Shown: positions 22,301 to 34,169 of the stretch, piece by piece
Layout of the letters: every line of letters starts with the position of its first letter
Numbering within the stretch: the first letter of the stretch is position 1
From: Membranipora membranacea
Lineage: Eukaryota > Bryozoa > Gymnolaemata > Cheilostomatida > Membraniporidae
NCBI GenBank assembly: GCA_914767715.1
Contig: OU612065.1
Coordinates: 40,794,001 to 40,858,000 of the forward strand
DNA: 64,000 nucleotides
Direction: 5' to 3'
The notes under the pieces: model-generated
What the model was told of the DNA's origin: nothing
The model's input: the letters and a program-made list of their open reading frames with translations, nothing else
Database searches by the model: none
Made by a program: the position numbers and the translations under genes

Positions 22301-22814
22301 ACACAAATACCATCACCCCCTGTCATATGAGAATATTTAGATCAACATAACTCCAGGATTTGTGTAGTATTTCTCTTGTGGGTTAATGTGGGTTAAAATC
22401 GCAAGTGTTGTCTCCCTCCGAGGACTGAGAAATATCAGTGCCTTAAGGGCGTGGCCGCCGTATTCGGCGCCAAGTTGCTCTCAGTTTGCAGGCAGGTCGG
22501 AGCACACCTGGGGCGTCATATGCGCCCAGTAGTCAGTAGACTGCAGCGGGATTCGAACCCAGGACCTCCAACGCTTGCGCGTCAAAGGGCAGGTGCTCTA
22601 ACCAACTGAGCTACCTCCTACTGTAGTAATGTTTGATCTTTCTCTTGTAGTAATGTTTGATCTTTCTCTTGTAGTAATGATTGATTTTTCTCTTGTAGTT
22701 TTGGTTTGTAGTTTATTACCCGGAGCTTTACACAAAGGACACCTACAGAAGATTTACGGTCAGCTCTGTGTCAAGATTCAAACTGTTCTCAGAACTAAAC
22801 CCAAGGATGAATAA
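19387..22814 (+). CDS. ARL6IP1: ARL6-interacting protein 1 (ER membrane-shaping)
   Basis: This is a reticulon-like ER membrane protein that shapes tubules through hairpin membrane segments. Exons: 19387-19434, 20038-20171, 20451-20570, 20920-21037, 22083-22167 and 22699-22814. Phases join throughout, giving 206 residues (human 203). Recognisable blocks are LSGWKELL...ILWKEKHYGY, the hydrophobic VSVLTTFACIMFIMLLADY ending IVPSF, the soluble ERQYRSVCQQLLDLR block, the hydrophobic SVCSGLFVLGLIGYWFDN, and the Lys-rich end RTKPKDE. The start follows an AAAAGA context and opens MESGDNDE, acidic as in the family. AATAAA at 22810-22815 overlaps the stop codon. Intron 4 holds a 73-bp minisatellite and intron 5 a SINE plus a tripled acceptor. 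Confidence 0.93.
21040..21850. repeat. 73-bp minisatellite after ARL6IP1 exon 4, 11 copies
   Basis: Eleven copies (repeat starts at 21040, 21113, 21186, 21259 and onward) begin 2 nt into intron 4: the donor GTAAGTGTCTAAAC itself matches the unit start CAGTGTCTAAAC. Each unit also contains CTAGTGAGGG, a GTGAG-type cryptic donor. The array fills most of the 1-kb intron. Confidence 0.97.
22376..22620 (-). mobile_element. tRNA-derived SINE
   Basis: Read on the minus strand from 22618, the head resembles a tRNA: GGAGGTAGCTCAGTTGG with a pol III A box (plus 22603-22614), then GGTTCGAATCC, a perfect B box (plus 22549-22559). The anticodon stem does not pair, so it is not a working tRNA. A unique body of about 130 bp follows, then a tail of two TTAACCCAC-like repeats near 22380. 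It is inserted antisense in ARL6IP1 intron 5. I do not recognise the body as a named SINE core. Confidence 0.85.
22622..22698 (+). repeat. 24-bp repeat reiterating the ARL6IP1 exon 6 acceptor
   Basis: Three copies of a unit near TAATGTTTGATCTTTCTC followed by TTGTAG end exactly at the exon 6 acceptor (AG at 22697-22698). Each copy has the full pyrimidine tract plus AG, so three equivalent 3' splice sites lie in tandem. Confidence 0.92.
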
Positions 22815-23106
22815 ACACTACACTATCTTATATCTTATACTACTCACTATCTCATAGAACCCTTAATATGCATGGCAATCATCCAAATGTGTGCTCTACC
22901 CAGCTTCGTTGTGTATCATATAAAAATATTACTATTTATGTTTGATCTCCCGAGTAGCCAAATTTGTGTAACTAATCCATGATTATTTCATTGCCTGCCT
23001 TTTTCTTTTTTTTGACCTTAACAATATTCAGTTTGTGTATAACTTTGTTTTATGATGACTATTACATCGAATTAATCAGTAATTTGAACCGTCACGATAT
23101 GCAGCC

Positions 23107-23157
23107 ATGTCCTCAACAGAATACGAGATAAGGGAGACCCTGAAGTCTGTGGGACTT
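23107..23157 (+). other. possible orphan first exon
   Basis: An ATG opens 17 codons (MSSTEYEIRETLKSVGL) of good amino-acid composition ending at a strong donor-like GTGAGTTG at 23158. No partner exon was found downstream on the plus strand, where the amine oxidase gene occupies the minus strand. It could be chance, or the start of a small gene nested with it. Confidence 0.2.
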
Positions 23158-23316
23158 AGTGAGTTGAGTTTTATTTATTCTGTTACACCGTTCTGTCAAT
23201 ATAACCCTGCAGTGTATTTTTGTTTCCTCTGACCAAAATAAATTTGATAAATGTAATAAACATTTCACTGATTTACGCAGCCATTTTCTCATCTGAGAAA
23301 AAAACAGGTTTTCATC

Positions 23317-26300
23317 TCAGCTGCTCTTGTCCTTCTTCATTTTCTCAAGAATCTGAAATAAGAGAATCAATTATCAGTACGTTATCTATGTGAGAACAGA
23401 ATACAAGTTCTACTGTGTGGTCTCAGTGTGGTCTCAGTGTGGTCTCAGTGTGGTCTCAGTGTGGTCTCAGTGTGGTCTCAGTGTGGTGACTGGTTCTGTT
23501 TGTCTTGATCCATTCTAACAGCTGCATTTAAAAAAATCAGAAGAAAGTTTTGTCATATTAACCAAGAAAGTATGAGCTCAGTTTCCCTAGTAAGACGAGT
23601 GAATGTTAGCTAGTACTAAGCTTCGCTAGCTGACATTATATTGTGGTGTATGATCCTCCTGCAAAGGATTTTAATATTATATCCAATGCATTTTTCAATT
23701 TTTTAGACTTACATTTGCTGCTGCTCTTTTTCCAGAATGCACCGCACCACTCATGAATCCTGTCCATTTACTACTTGCTTCAGTTCCAGCGAATTCACAC
23801 CTAAAAATTGTGTTATAAACAACCACTTAAAATTTGATTCCAAGATATTTAAAAATGATTATTTTTGTGAATGAAAATGAAGAGACACATTAGATAAAGG
23901 GAGAGTTGAATTATTTTGGGTTAGATATGCTGTGTTTCATAGCAGCTCTATTCGTACCTCATGAAAGGAGTGCTCAGCTCATTGTAGTATTTCATAGCTC
24001 CGGGAGTGACTATATCTACAGGACACCCTCCGTTATATGTCTCCTTGGACCAATCCTTCTCCCTGTACTCCACAGGTGTAAGTAACTCCGTACAGGAGAA
24101 ATGGTCAGACAAGCTTTGTATCACAGCGCATTTTCTCTCTTCATACTGAAAACTCACCACAACATAATAATGTCTTGTATTAGCTCATGGAGATTGTGTA
24201 AACAAATTACACTCACTATATCTATTACTTAATAATAATACTCCCAGTATCCATGTCTATTTTTACACTTCATCTCTGCTCTGAACCAAAATACAACAAT
24301 GTATGTTTTGCCTTGAAATTTAGAGTTGTCTCCTTATTACGCATGAGCGAACTATCCCTAATTGATACTGGGTCGCAATATTACCGATCTTTCTCCCCAC
24401 TGCGTAGCCTGGTCTCCTCCAATGAAGCCCACAAGTGCAGGGTGTCCCTCAGCTGATGTAGCATCATACACTATACTTAATGCCCCTGCTACCTTCTCTC
24501 CCCGTCTAGGATCTGTGGTTACAAGTTCTCCTGAGTAACCATTTAGCTTCCAGTAAGCCTAATAAAGTATGTAAAGGAAAACATAAATTTTACTGTGCCA
24601 AGATTGCAAACAAAATATAAGTTGGGCAACTTTATTGGGATTTTATTATGGATGCGTCGATTTTCTCACAAGGCAGCGCTGACTCTAAATGTGTCTCAGT
24701 CTCATAGTACTTACTTTTCTGTATGTGATGATGACTTTGATGAGATGTCCGACTGGCATATATCTGTATAATCTCATCTTACTGACCGGCAGAGGAGGAG
24801 AGAACTCTATCTGTGTAATCTGATGAGGAGGGATAGCTATCACCACATACTTAGCTCTGTATGTATTACTGCCGCTGCCGCTGTCAGTGGTACTGATCCT
24901 CACACCTGTCTCTGCCTGTTAGTATAATTATATACAATATACATGGTAATGCTGACCTGAACATGCTGAGGGCTTCTACTCAGATATAGGGCTGAGATTT
25001 CACGAGTAATTTTAGGGCTGGTATGGTCATGTGAGAAACATTGACATTTCAGTAAGTTTATGCTGTATTGAGTTGGTTGCAGATAACACTGTTTTTGGCC
25101 CGGATGATGATATTGCCAAACAAGAAAACTATTTACCTTATTTCACTACTCACATGTGCATTTAAAGTTTGGTATCTTTGTGCAGCCGAAACTAGACAAA
25201 TCTTGACGCACCGAAAATCTGACTGGGGAAGAGGGGAGGGGAAGATTTCTTGGGTTCAAAATTTACGAACAAAAGAGAATACTATTTGTTGTTGCTAAGA
25301 TACAGAAAGACTGCTAAGTATCAGAGTTGCTCTGTAGGTTGTGAGCCGATAAAATGTTCTTTAGTCAAATAAGGTTACCTGTTGTATTCCAGTGACTGGG
25401 GTAGATAATTTTACTCTCTCTTTACCAATATCCTGTCTCAGCTTTTCACATAGTGGTTGTGACCCGCCCTATAAACAAATGAACCTAACACTTTATCCCT
25501 GATAGGCATAGAGTGTATATTTAAGAGTTCAGACCTAGCCACTCCATTCCTTTAGCCCTGTTTGAGGTTGGGGTTGTTGCTTAAAGTTGAAGTTGAAATT
25601 TTTTAGGACAAACTCTTCAAATGTATAGAGCGGTAAGAATTTAACACCCTGAATATAGTGGAAGGAGAAGCTTACTGTCCAACGCGCTGTTACACTTATG
25701 GACCCAGGATATCACCCTACTGAGAAAGCGCCAGTCCAACCTTGATTTTATACTCTTGTGCTGATTTTGGAGTAGCTTCAATGAGAGTTTGAAATCCTCC
25801 AGCCGCTGCACAGTAGGACAGGAAATAGAGGGCGCTTAGCTGATTGGAGTCGACTCCGTACATCGTCCTCACAGCTGCTAACATCATCTCCTTCAGCTCT
25901 TATAACATTGATGTATTATTGAGTGATCGGTGAATTAATTATCTTTTTGTTTTAAGACAGACGAAGGTTTTACCGGGTGTATACTTAACGAATAGTCAGC
26001 TGTCATATTGACGGTTAGCGCTGTATGAGAGAGAATTAGGAGTTGCTTATACACAATCAATGGAAAGATAAATCCTTATAGATTAACTCACTGGCAGTCC
26101 AGCTGTATTTCTCCAGTAGGGCAGCCATTGTTATCGAGTCTAAATATTCTGCATTTGAATGGGTCCAAGGCATCTCCGGGTCCACAGATTTCACAAGCCT
26201 TTCTATCTACAGAGTAGGAGGGAAAACACCAACATAAAAGGTCTTTCAATCACGCAACTAGGAGTAGGACCCTGTTAGCCCAGATACCTCTGCACGGACA

Positions 26301-27684
26301 GCAACTCTATGTGCTTGCCCGCCCATATCAAATACTCATTAAATTTATTTTAGGGTAAGAGAGGATCTTCCAAACACAATTAAACACGCGAAGAATCGCT
26401 CTCTTAACAAAAATAAAGGCCACTCTTGCCGATTGAAATAATTTAAATCTATGAGCTCCTATGGGACACACAGAGATGCCAGCCCTACTCCACACATGAC
26501 TTACCCTAGTTAAAGCTTGAGCCATATCCAGAGTGGCAGCGACTCCAACAGAAGGTAATGCTGACTGATAGGTTTTAGTGACGTCATCAGAATCCAAGCG
26601 GATACATTTTGTACCCTCAATGTATTGATCATACGTCTCAGCATTTAGCTCTTTGACCAGCTCCATAATATCTGTCTGCTTTCTAGAAAAATAAGCTTTT
26701 GAAGTAATGTTGAGCATTCTAACTTGACTGCAGTTAATATCCAAAGAAAGAATATAGGACTATCTTGTGTCAGAGAGGGAGACTTGGGGGGGGGGGGGTT
26801 GCGGGTGGCCTCAAGGCTCAAAATTTATAAATACATAAAGAGTTGAAGGGAAGTGAGAAACAGGCGTGCCTATGAACTTATCCTTTTTATAGTTGATGAG
26901 AGTTTCAAGTCACATTGGCGGAGCATTGTTGATTGATTGACCCAGCCCTCAGCGCCCTTTGGTGTGGCTCTATCTATTCCTATTCATTATTTCATTACTG
27001 TTTTCAAAACCTTATCCACATACCTCCCAACACCAGGTTATACGGATACTAACCTGCCTATCCACATACCGCCCATCTCCCAGTTATACTCCGCGTCATT
27101 GCCATCTTTATCTGCACATTTTAGTTTTTCTACACAAGTTCTTCCTCCAACTCGGCCTAAAACAAATCACACTCATGATCTTAATTCTGCAGGAGAGGAA
27201 ACAACCATCAGATGGACATTAAACTATTTACACATGGTGTGGAACAGACAGCTGTTTAACACGATGACATTCACAACCAAAACGATGCACATCTTTGAAA
27301 ACTCGTAATACTATTAGAGGCCAAAATTGATAAAAACGCTGCTTTATGGGACACTAGGTATAGTCACGCATAGAGAGAAGATTAATGATAAGCTGTCTCA
27401 GTGGTCGTAAGCTTGAGTTAGTTATAGCAATAAGTAGGTGTACCTTTTGCCTCAAGCACACAGATTTTGAGACTTGAGTCAGCTTTCATCAGCGTATGAG
27501 CAGCTGTGAGTCCAGCGAAGCCAGCACCTATACAGACTACATCGTACTCATGATCACTGCTGTCTCCGTTATGATCATCTGATGATAACATGTCACTTAT
27601 ACAGTCTCGAATCGCTGCCTCGATAATTTTATAAAAACCTGATGAGTTGGACGAGTGATCAACGAGCTCTGCTGTTGTACTCAC
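23317..27684 (-). CDS. flavin-containing amine oxidase (MAO-like), 11 exons
   Basis: This should oxidise amines with FAD, giving aldehyde, ammonia and peroxide. Minus-strand exons: 27444-27684, 27054-27156, 26505-26682, 26092-26206, 25741-25898, 25379-25468, 24715-24915, 24385-24558, 23958-24145, 23713-23800, 23317-23352; all phases join into 523 residues (MAO is about 520-527). Motifs: Rossmann VVCIGAGFAGLTAAH, GRVGGRT, MERLVKSVDPE-like block, YFLSYCAAAGG, GGSQPLCEKL, and MPVGHLIKVIITY with the flavin-site Lys. The covalent-FAD Cys is kept in NGGCP, and the C-terminal FAGTEASSKWTGFMSGAV is clear. Two points differ from vertebrate MAO: the aromatic-cage Tyr after the Cys is Pro and the second cage Tyr is Phe. 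The protein ends ILEKMKKDKSS without the C-terminal membrane helix, so it is probably soluble with a different substrate range. Confidence 0.92.
23415..23492. repeat. 11-bp tandem repeat in amine oxidase last intron
   Basis: About seven copies of GTGTGGTCTCA lie about 60 bp upstream (minus strand) of the acceptor for the last amine-oxidase exon (23317-23352). Confidence 0.95.
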
Positions 27685-30600
27685 TAACTGTACAGTCAGA
27701 ATGTCACACTCATCACTCGACGCACATCCAACCTTATCCCTCGGTTCATAGTCAACAGTGTTAAATATGAGCCATTGTTTACTCTACGCTATCTTCAGAC
27801 ATGATAGCAAATCTTCTCAAGTTATCACTAAGGTCAAGGTCATTAGCTGCAGATAAGACGTGATATTATGTGGTATTTATAATCGATACCAGTACAGTAT
27901 GCATGTCACTCGGTGTAAAACCTGGAAATAGGTTATTTATCACAGATATACATATCAGTATCACAGATCGTTGTTACAAACAGGCCAACACTTTAATATC
28001 CTTTAATTTTGCCAAATGCTATGAAGACCAGAGAAAAATTTCAACAAGTAGAAAATATTCCTAACTTGAACTGAGTGATCAAGGTGATGTGTGGTTTAGA
28101 TTCTTGATAAACAAAATGCCATCTTTTGCAAACCAAGACCAGAAATCAATGATTTGATCGATGTGTACCCACTGGCTGGTCATATGACAGAGTAACATGG
28201 TAACTTCTGGTCATATGACAGAGTAAAATGGTAACTTCTGGTCATATGACAGAATGATACTGTGGGGAGCCGATATACCAACTTGCCTATGCCATGTTTT
28301 GCCAATCATATATATATCCGGCCTTGATATCAGATCATCATATTGATTACCTTTGCATGAGTGAGCACAAAGATGGTAAAAGTAGAGTAGATTCATGAAG
28401 CTCGGGTTTGTAGAATTATATATGATATATGTACAGCATCTGTCCTGTACTGCTTTTACAACAAAGTATTTTTGCTGTTGCTTGAAGCTGAATTAATCCT
28501 CAGGATCCATTAATTGATTGACAGTTTAATTGTAAAATGTGTTCAATTTCAGTATAAAGATGTGTCAGGGCTATAAGAGGATTAGCTTCTCTGTGGCGAG
28601 TATTACTAGTCTAAGAGCTCAGACTGTGAGTCTGTAGTGATTGTGACATTCTGTCGACTCTCGGTAGCACAGACCAAGTAAAAAATGCATTAACATTGGC
28701 TGGAAATTACAAAAAAAACCATCAGAATGTTGTGTAAATCAAAGATACGCGGTGGTGCTTTGAGAGGAGTTGTTCGGTCAACATAATTTTAGATTTCATC
28801 AAGGAGTCAAACAAATATACATTAAATGATTGTGAATTATTTGCACACATCTTCGCATGTAGAGAGAAAGGCAACAAACTCAAATTTCTATGAATCCTTT
28901 TCTTACAGATATTTATATCACTTGTTCAAGAATTCAAATTTATCAGTAGTGATACTGAATGCAATATAAAAATCAATTCACAAAAAAAAACAAAAACCTG
29001 AGTGTTATATCTGCAAACAGGTAGCCGAGTTATTTATTTACCAGTAGATTATCTTATTAGGGTTTAGTTGGTTTAGTTCAGGGTTGTGGTGTATATATTT
29101 AATCAATAACTTTGCTGTAAGAGGAATCTTTTTACTTTTTACTCTGTGAGTCTAGCTTACTTAAACAATCATCAGATACATAGAACCAGAAAATACAGGA
29201 GAGAATAAATCAAGGGGAGATAATAAGTCCAGACAGTTGACCGCTACCGGCAAAGTTTTTCACTTTTTGAAGTCAAAACAAAATACTTGTAAGGAGCCAC
29301 GTAAATTTGGAAACACTTTAATGTCTGCTTTGTGGGACGCGTCGATAATCTGCACAGAGAAGAGGAAAGAGAGGCGACAAAAAATTACCTCATTCAAATA
29401 TTACTGCGTGACATGCAATTATATTAGATCTCAACTGAAAATAACACCCTAACTGCTACCTGCCAGCGCGTAATTTCAACTGAAATTCACCATTTATTGC
29501 ATCTGAATTGCTGAACAAATCCTTTAATGGCCTGACCACCAGTGGGCTAACAGCATGCAAAGTGAATGAACGCAAAATTAGGATTAGTCAGTAATAGCTC
29601 CTCTGGCCTCTGGCTGCACTATTTAGTTGAGCAATGTTATAGAGAAGCTCTCCTGACACCGGGAGATTAGATTGAAATCTTGAGGTGTTACTCATTTGTC
29701 CTCCTAGTCATCGGCGGCATGTATACAAATGATGCCACTAAATGCACCAGATATATATCAGTTATATACATGCGCGGTATACATGAGTTAGATACTGTGA
29801 TGAAGTGAGGGAAAGGAGAGTCTATATCAGATGTGATTTTCAGATTACACTGACGACACTTAACATAAATCATGCAACAGCTCAATCAGTAAAACCTGAC
29901 AAGCCTGACACTGTACAGATCTCAAGTACAGATATCTTAGTACCTCAGAGGCTCAGAGGCTCACCACTCATTTCTGTGTTGTCAATTATTCCAGATAAAT
30001 TATGAAATTTTCTTTTTATCGATGGGTCTATCATTGAAAGCCTACAATAAAATCTAAGTTGTTATGGCAATCCCCTGTATCTGTAGGGTGGTGGCCATAT
30101 AACAAGAATATTATGGGGCTATATTTACACTTCTGTATATTCTGAATCGTTCACGTCTCATCAATGTAAAATACAATACTGTACAGTGCTACCATGAGCC
30201 GACCTGCTGCAGGTCATTCAGGCTTCATTTATCATTTGGTCTGAGCTTAAGAAGTGAGAGGCTGCTAGAGATTATTTATGTTCATAAGAAATTGATCTAA
30301 TCCGGGATGTATATAATTGATGTAATAATATAATATAATTCATCTTGTGTAGACAGTGAGACAGACCTTGTGCTAACAGCCACCATGGTATCAGAATACA
30401 TGATATTATATAGTTAGTGTGGTGGAGATTGGTGACCATATAAACTATATAGGACAAAGTGGAGATGTTTTCTGTATTACGAGTTTTCCCAATCAAGGAT
30501 AATTTCTTATCCACCAGTGAAATGGAGGATATATCTGATGGTGGCAGCGCTCTAAGGATTACTCAGCGCGGTACCTGACATCTTCCTAAAGCTGATGATA

Positions 30601-33200
30601 AGCCGACTGACTTAAAGAGTGAACATCTCCATATAAAGCTATTAGCTGGCTATAGATAAAATATAACTTGGAGAAGTTTACTGCGTTTCTCATAACTAAT
30701 TGCATTAAACATCCGATGAGCAACACACGCTGACGCAAGACCAAGTCTACCAACTCACTGAGCATATTAGGTGAACAAAAAATTCACTTGATTTGATTAA
30801 ACGCAATATGAACGCAAAAGGAGAATTTAGAGAGGAAATTTTCTCATTGATTTAGTAAATGATAGTATTGTATATGTACTGATATTCTGATATGTGGAGG
30901 TAATAGAGGGGTAATAGAGGGTAAATGAAGGGGTAAAAGGCAAGTCCTTTGTTCTTCTGTATTTAATGATCGGTTAGAAGTCGCTGGCCTTGCCAACACA
31001 ATTCTCTCATTCATATCCTCACTGGAAGGTTCAGAGATCCTACTTTTGTTGTTGGTTGAAGTCAAATTCACTGATGCTGGATCAATTGAGCCAAATCACC
31101 GTGAGTGTGCACAAGAGCTACAATTAGTTATACAGCTTACAGCGCAGATTTAAGACCATTCACATCTTCAACATGAGAAGTTACTTGTTAATTGGTAGCC
31201 TCGCAAGTATTAAACCTACCAGTAATTTTAACCCGTCGGTGTAAGTTTCAGTGATTACAGTAAATGATAGAGCTATGTGCTCTTACGGTGTCTAATAACA
31301 GAGAGATGGGAGAGATTTACTCTGTAAATTACTTCTCTTAATGAGATGTTAATCGCTCTACTAATTACCTAATTCTTAATTTTCTCATTTCAGTGTAAGC
31401 TCTTGAGTTCAGAGTTTTTGTTTTTTTATACTCTTGAGATACATCTCTCACAATCGCCGAAGAAATAATTACCATATGCATTAAGATACTACAATTTTTG
31501 TTGAGTAAACTGAACAAACTTTAGTTAAAAGCTAAAAAATAAATGATAGATCGAGTGGTGATAAAGTGTGCACCTGAACCTGTCACTCTTGTTACTCTTG
31601 TTACTCTGGGTGGTGACGATAAGACATGTAGGGAAATAACAGGAATATTCAGGGTGAAGTTAATCCCTCATGTCCTGTGGAAGTAGAAACAGCCGCCTTT
31701 AATCGTTACATAGAATGACAGATTAATAACACCGCAGAGTCAGGTTCTTTATGATGTGTCAGTGTTTAGTGCATGACAATAGAAGTGTATATTTTGTATC
31801 TGTGGCTGGGAGGGGGGGGGTGAGGTCCCACCCTAAATGATGAGTGATTTTAGCAAGGCCTACAATCACTACAGACAAAAACCTCAAATAACTCAGGTCA
31901 AAGAAACACAACGCAGATACATAATATCATCACAGAGTAAGGATATATCCTTACTCTGTGATATCATGCTTATTATTACCTATTGCCTATTATATCTGAC
32001 TTTTTTAATCTTTTCCTGTTACTAAATTAATAACCAGAAATAACTTATGAGCAATGAGCTAGTTCATTGTAATGAGGCACATAATTATTTACGTTATCTT
32101 GATCATTTACACCTCAAACTGTTGGCGTTTTAAACTTCAAACTGAGAGTAAACTTGTTTTAATTTCTGCTGCGCTTGTCAATTGTCATGTAGTTTTAGTC
32201 TCCTATCAGAAAATAAATGTTCAGAAAACACACACTTGACTAACATTTCACAGACTGTTTCGAGGATGCGTAACTCTGAGTTTGTTCAGTTCGATATACC
32301 ATAATATAAATAATCTGTTATCCGTAAGATAAATAGACTACTTTACGAAAATAACCTTATCGGGAGATAAACCACACTCCATGCTGTTAGGTTAGACAAA
32401 CATCATAAAAAATACCTCAGCCCTCCAGAAAATTTTGTCCCACAAGCTATGAAAAGAATTAAAAAAATTGGTATTATAACTTATCTTAAATATTGGTCCA
32501 ACAAAACTGAAAGCTTAATGTTTATTTATATTGGTTTATATAATATTTGCTGTTAAAAATCCCTTAAAGTAAAAGTGAACCAAAATAGGAGACACTTGCT
32601 AACTTGGTTAAATTTGCCTTGCGGTAAGAAATTAGCTGCGTGTACAGTTAAATAATAAATAGTTTTGGACTACACTGCAGGACGTAATCGGTCACGATTC
32701 GTTCTCAGGCTGCACCTAACTCTACCATGTTATTAATATTTCCCTGAAAACTATTACTTTGATAAAAAAATGAGTGACTGCTAAGAATTCTTCATCAATT
32801 ATATAACATTGTCTGTACAAGTGCAGTATATTTTTTACACTTTAGGATAGCAGGTGAGCCAGTTTTCATCCATTTAGTCAAAGTTGTGTATTTGAACTTG
32901 TATCACAATGATATCCATATAAATATTACTGGCTTTGTCTATTATTCCCTATCTTTCTCACTGTACTGATGTCTGATGTGACATGCGGTGTGTTAAAATT
33001 AAAAAGGATTAAAATTCAGAATCACCTGCCAGGTGAAATATATGACATCATGTAAAATCTCATAACGAAGCCTGAACAATATATGCCAGCAATATCACTA
33101 GTATTTAATCCTTTAATACATCGGCAAGATTAAATTTTGATATAAAATCAGAATTAAACAAAGTAGTACATGGATAATTGTTTCCTCTGGTTTGGCGAGG
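27685..33200. other. 5.5-kb gene-poor intergenic region
   Basis: This separates the divergent amine oxidase and Sp genes. I found no splice-bounded exon or conserved protein; short frames (27870-28064, 29237-29452, 29805-30005, 30272-30514, 30844-31071, 31837-32025) look random. A 31-bp unit containing CTGGTCATATGACAGAGTAA occurs about three times at 28175-28250. A perfect 34-bp palindrome lies at 31929-31962. Distal enhancers for the developmental Sp gene would be expected in such a region, but nothing shows them directly. Confidence 0.5.
31929..31962. repeat. perfect 34-bp palindrome
   Basis: The arms ATCACAGAGTAAGGAT and its reverse complement meet around a central AT with no mismatch. 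It is intergenic, about 2.2 kb upstream of the Sp coding exon. It may be a cruciform-prone sequence or a foldback remnant. Confidence 0.9.
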
Positions 33201-33204
33201 ATGA

Positions 33205-33500
33205 ACAAAAGAAGGGGCGTGTTATGTTTGGTTAGTAACTCCGCCTCTTGCCTCTGCTCTGCAGTGGTTACCTATCACTTAAATACTGAGTGCGAGCGAG
33301 CCAAAGGTATCATTTACTTCTGACATCAACAAGCATACAAGTCAACCTAACCAGTTATTTATATCACTACGACAGAACTAAGACAGGTTCAGCCCACTTT
33401 ACACACTAATACTACATACAAGCTGAGATACAAGCAGAGATACATAGATAGATAGATAGATAGATAGAGAGAGAGCGTAGCAGAATTACTCGGTTATAAG
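33205..33500 (+). promoter_or_regulatory. probable Sp gene promoter and 5' UTR exon
   Basis: GGGGCGTG (33214-33221) and CTCCGCCTC (33239-33247) are GC/CACCC-type boxes of the kind bound by Sp/KLF proteins. They lie upstream of a TTAAATA element (33279-33285) and a GA-rich leader with a (GATA)n run at about 33446-33468. TTATAAG followed by GTATAAAC at 33501 could be the donor of a non-coding exon joining the acceptor at 34161. This is inferred; no transcript evidence is available. Confidence 0.4.
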
Positions 33501-33523
33501 GTATAAACCAATGTTATATAATA

Positions 33524-33605
33524 CTATGCTGTTATCTGTATACGCTGTTAATGCTGTTATCTGTATACGCTGTTAATGCTGTTATCTGTATATGCTGTTA
33601 ATGTT
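33524..33605. repeat. 25-bp tandem repeat, 3 copies, after the putative 5' UTR donor
   Basis: Three copies of a unit near GCTGTTATCTGTATACGCTG lie just downstream of the proposed 5' UTR donor of the Sp gene. Confidence 0.9.
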
Positions 33606-34169
33606 GTCATAGTGTCGTAATGTGACGGCAGGTTCTATACTCTGTATAGAGGTCCCTGTCTGTGTGAAGCTGATACTCTCTGTACATTAATATATGAGGG
33701 CTGCTTCTACAGGTGCACAATGTTAGTCATCGGAGATACATTATTCAAAATTGAATTTTTTAAGGGCAGTAAAGTATAAATAATCAAATTTAATTTTGTT
33801 TTCAGTGTTATTTGATTATTAATTAATCAGCAAGCCAAAACTTTGTATTATTGCTTCGCTTTTTCTTTTATGCTATCCATATGCTTGGATTGGCTTTTCT
33901 GATGCTTTACTAAACACAGCAACATATTTATGATGGCCAAATGTAAATAATATTAGATATCTCACATCTCTCTTGATCACATAGACCCTAACTGGTATAC
34001 TTGTATAAATCTATGAAATTAGACTGGTTATCTTGTTGATTTGTAATTTAAAAAAAAACTTCATCAGAGTGCCAAAATATTCAAGGTTAGTTTATGCTTG
34101 TGTGTAAGCTTTCTTATTTTCTGCTCACATGATGTTTATGTCATCCTTTTGCTATTTTTAGTGACAAGA

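Noticed and set aside
22549-22618. Functional tRNA gene (minus)
   Set aside because: A and B boxes are present, but the anticodon stem does not pair and a SINE body follows directly.
34098-34169. N-terminal hydrophobic extension of the Sp protein
   Set aside because: It is intron sequence before the acceptor at 34160-34161; a membrane-like segment makes no sense in this family.
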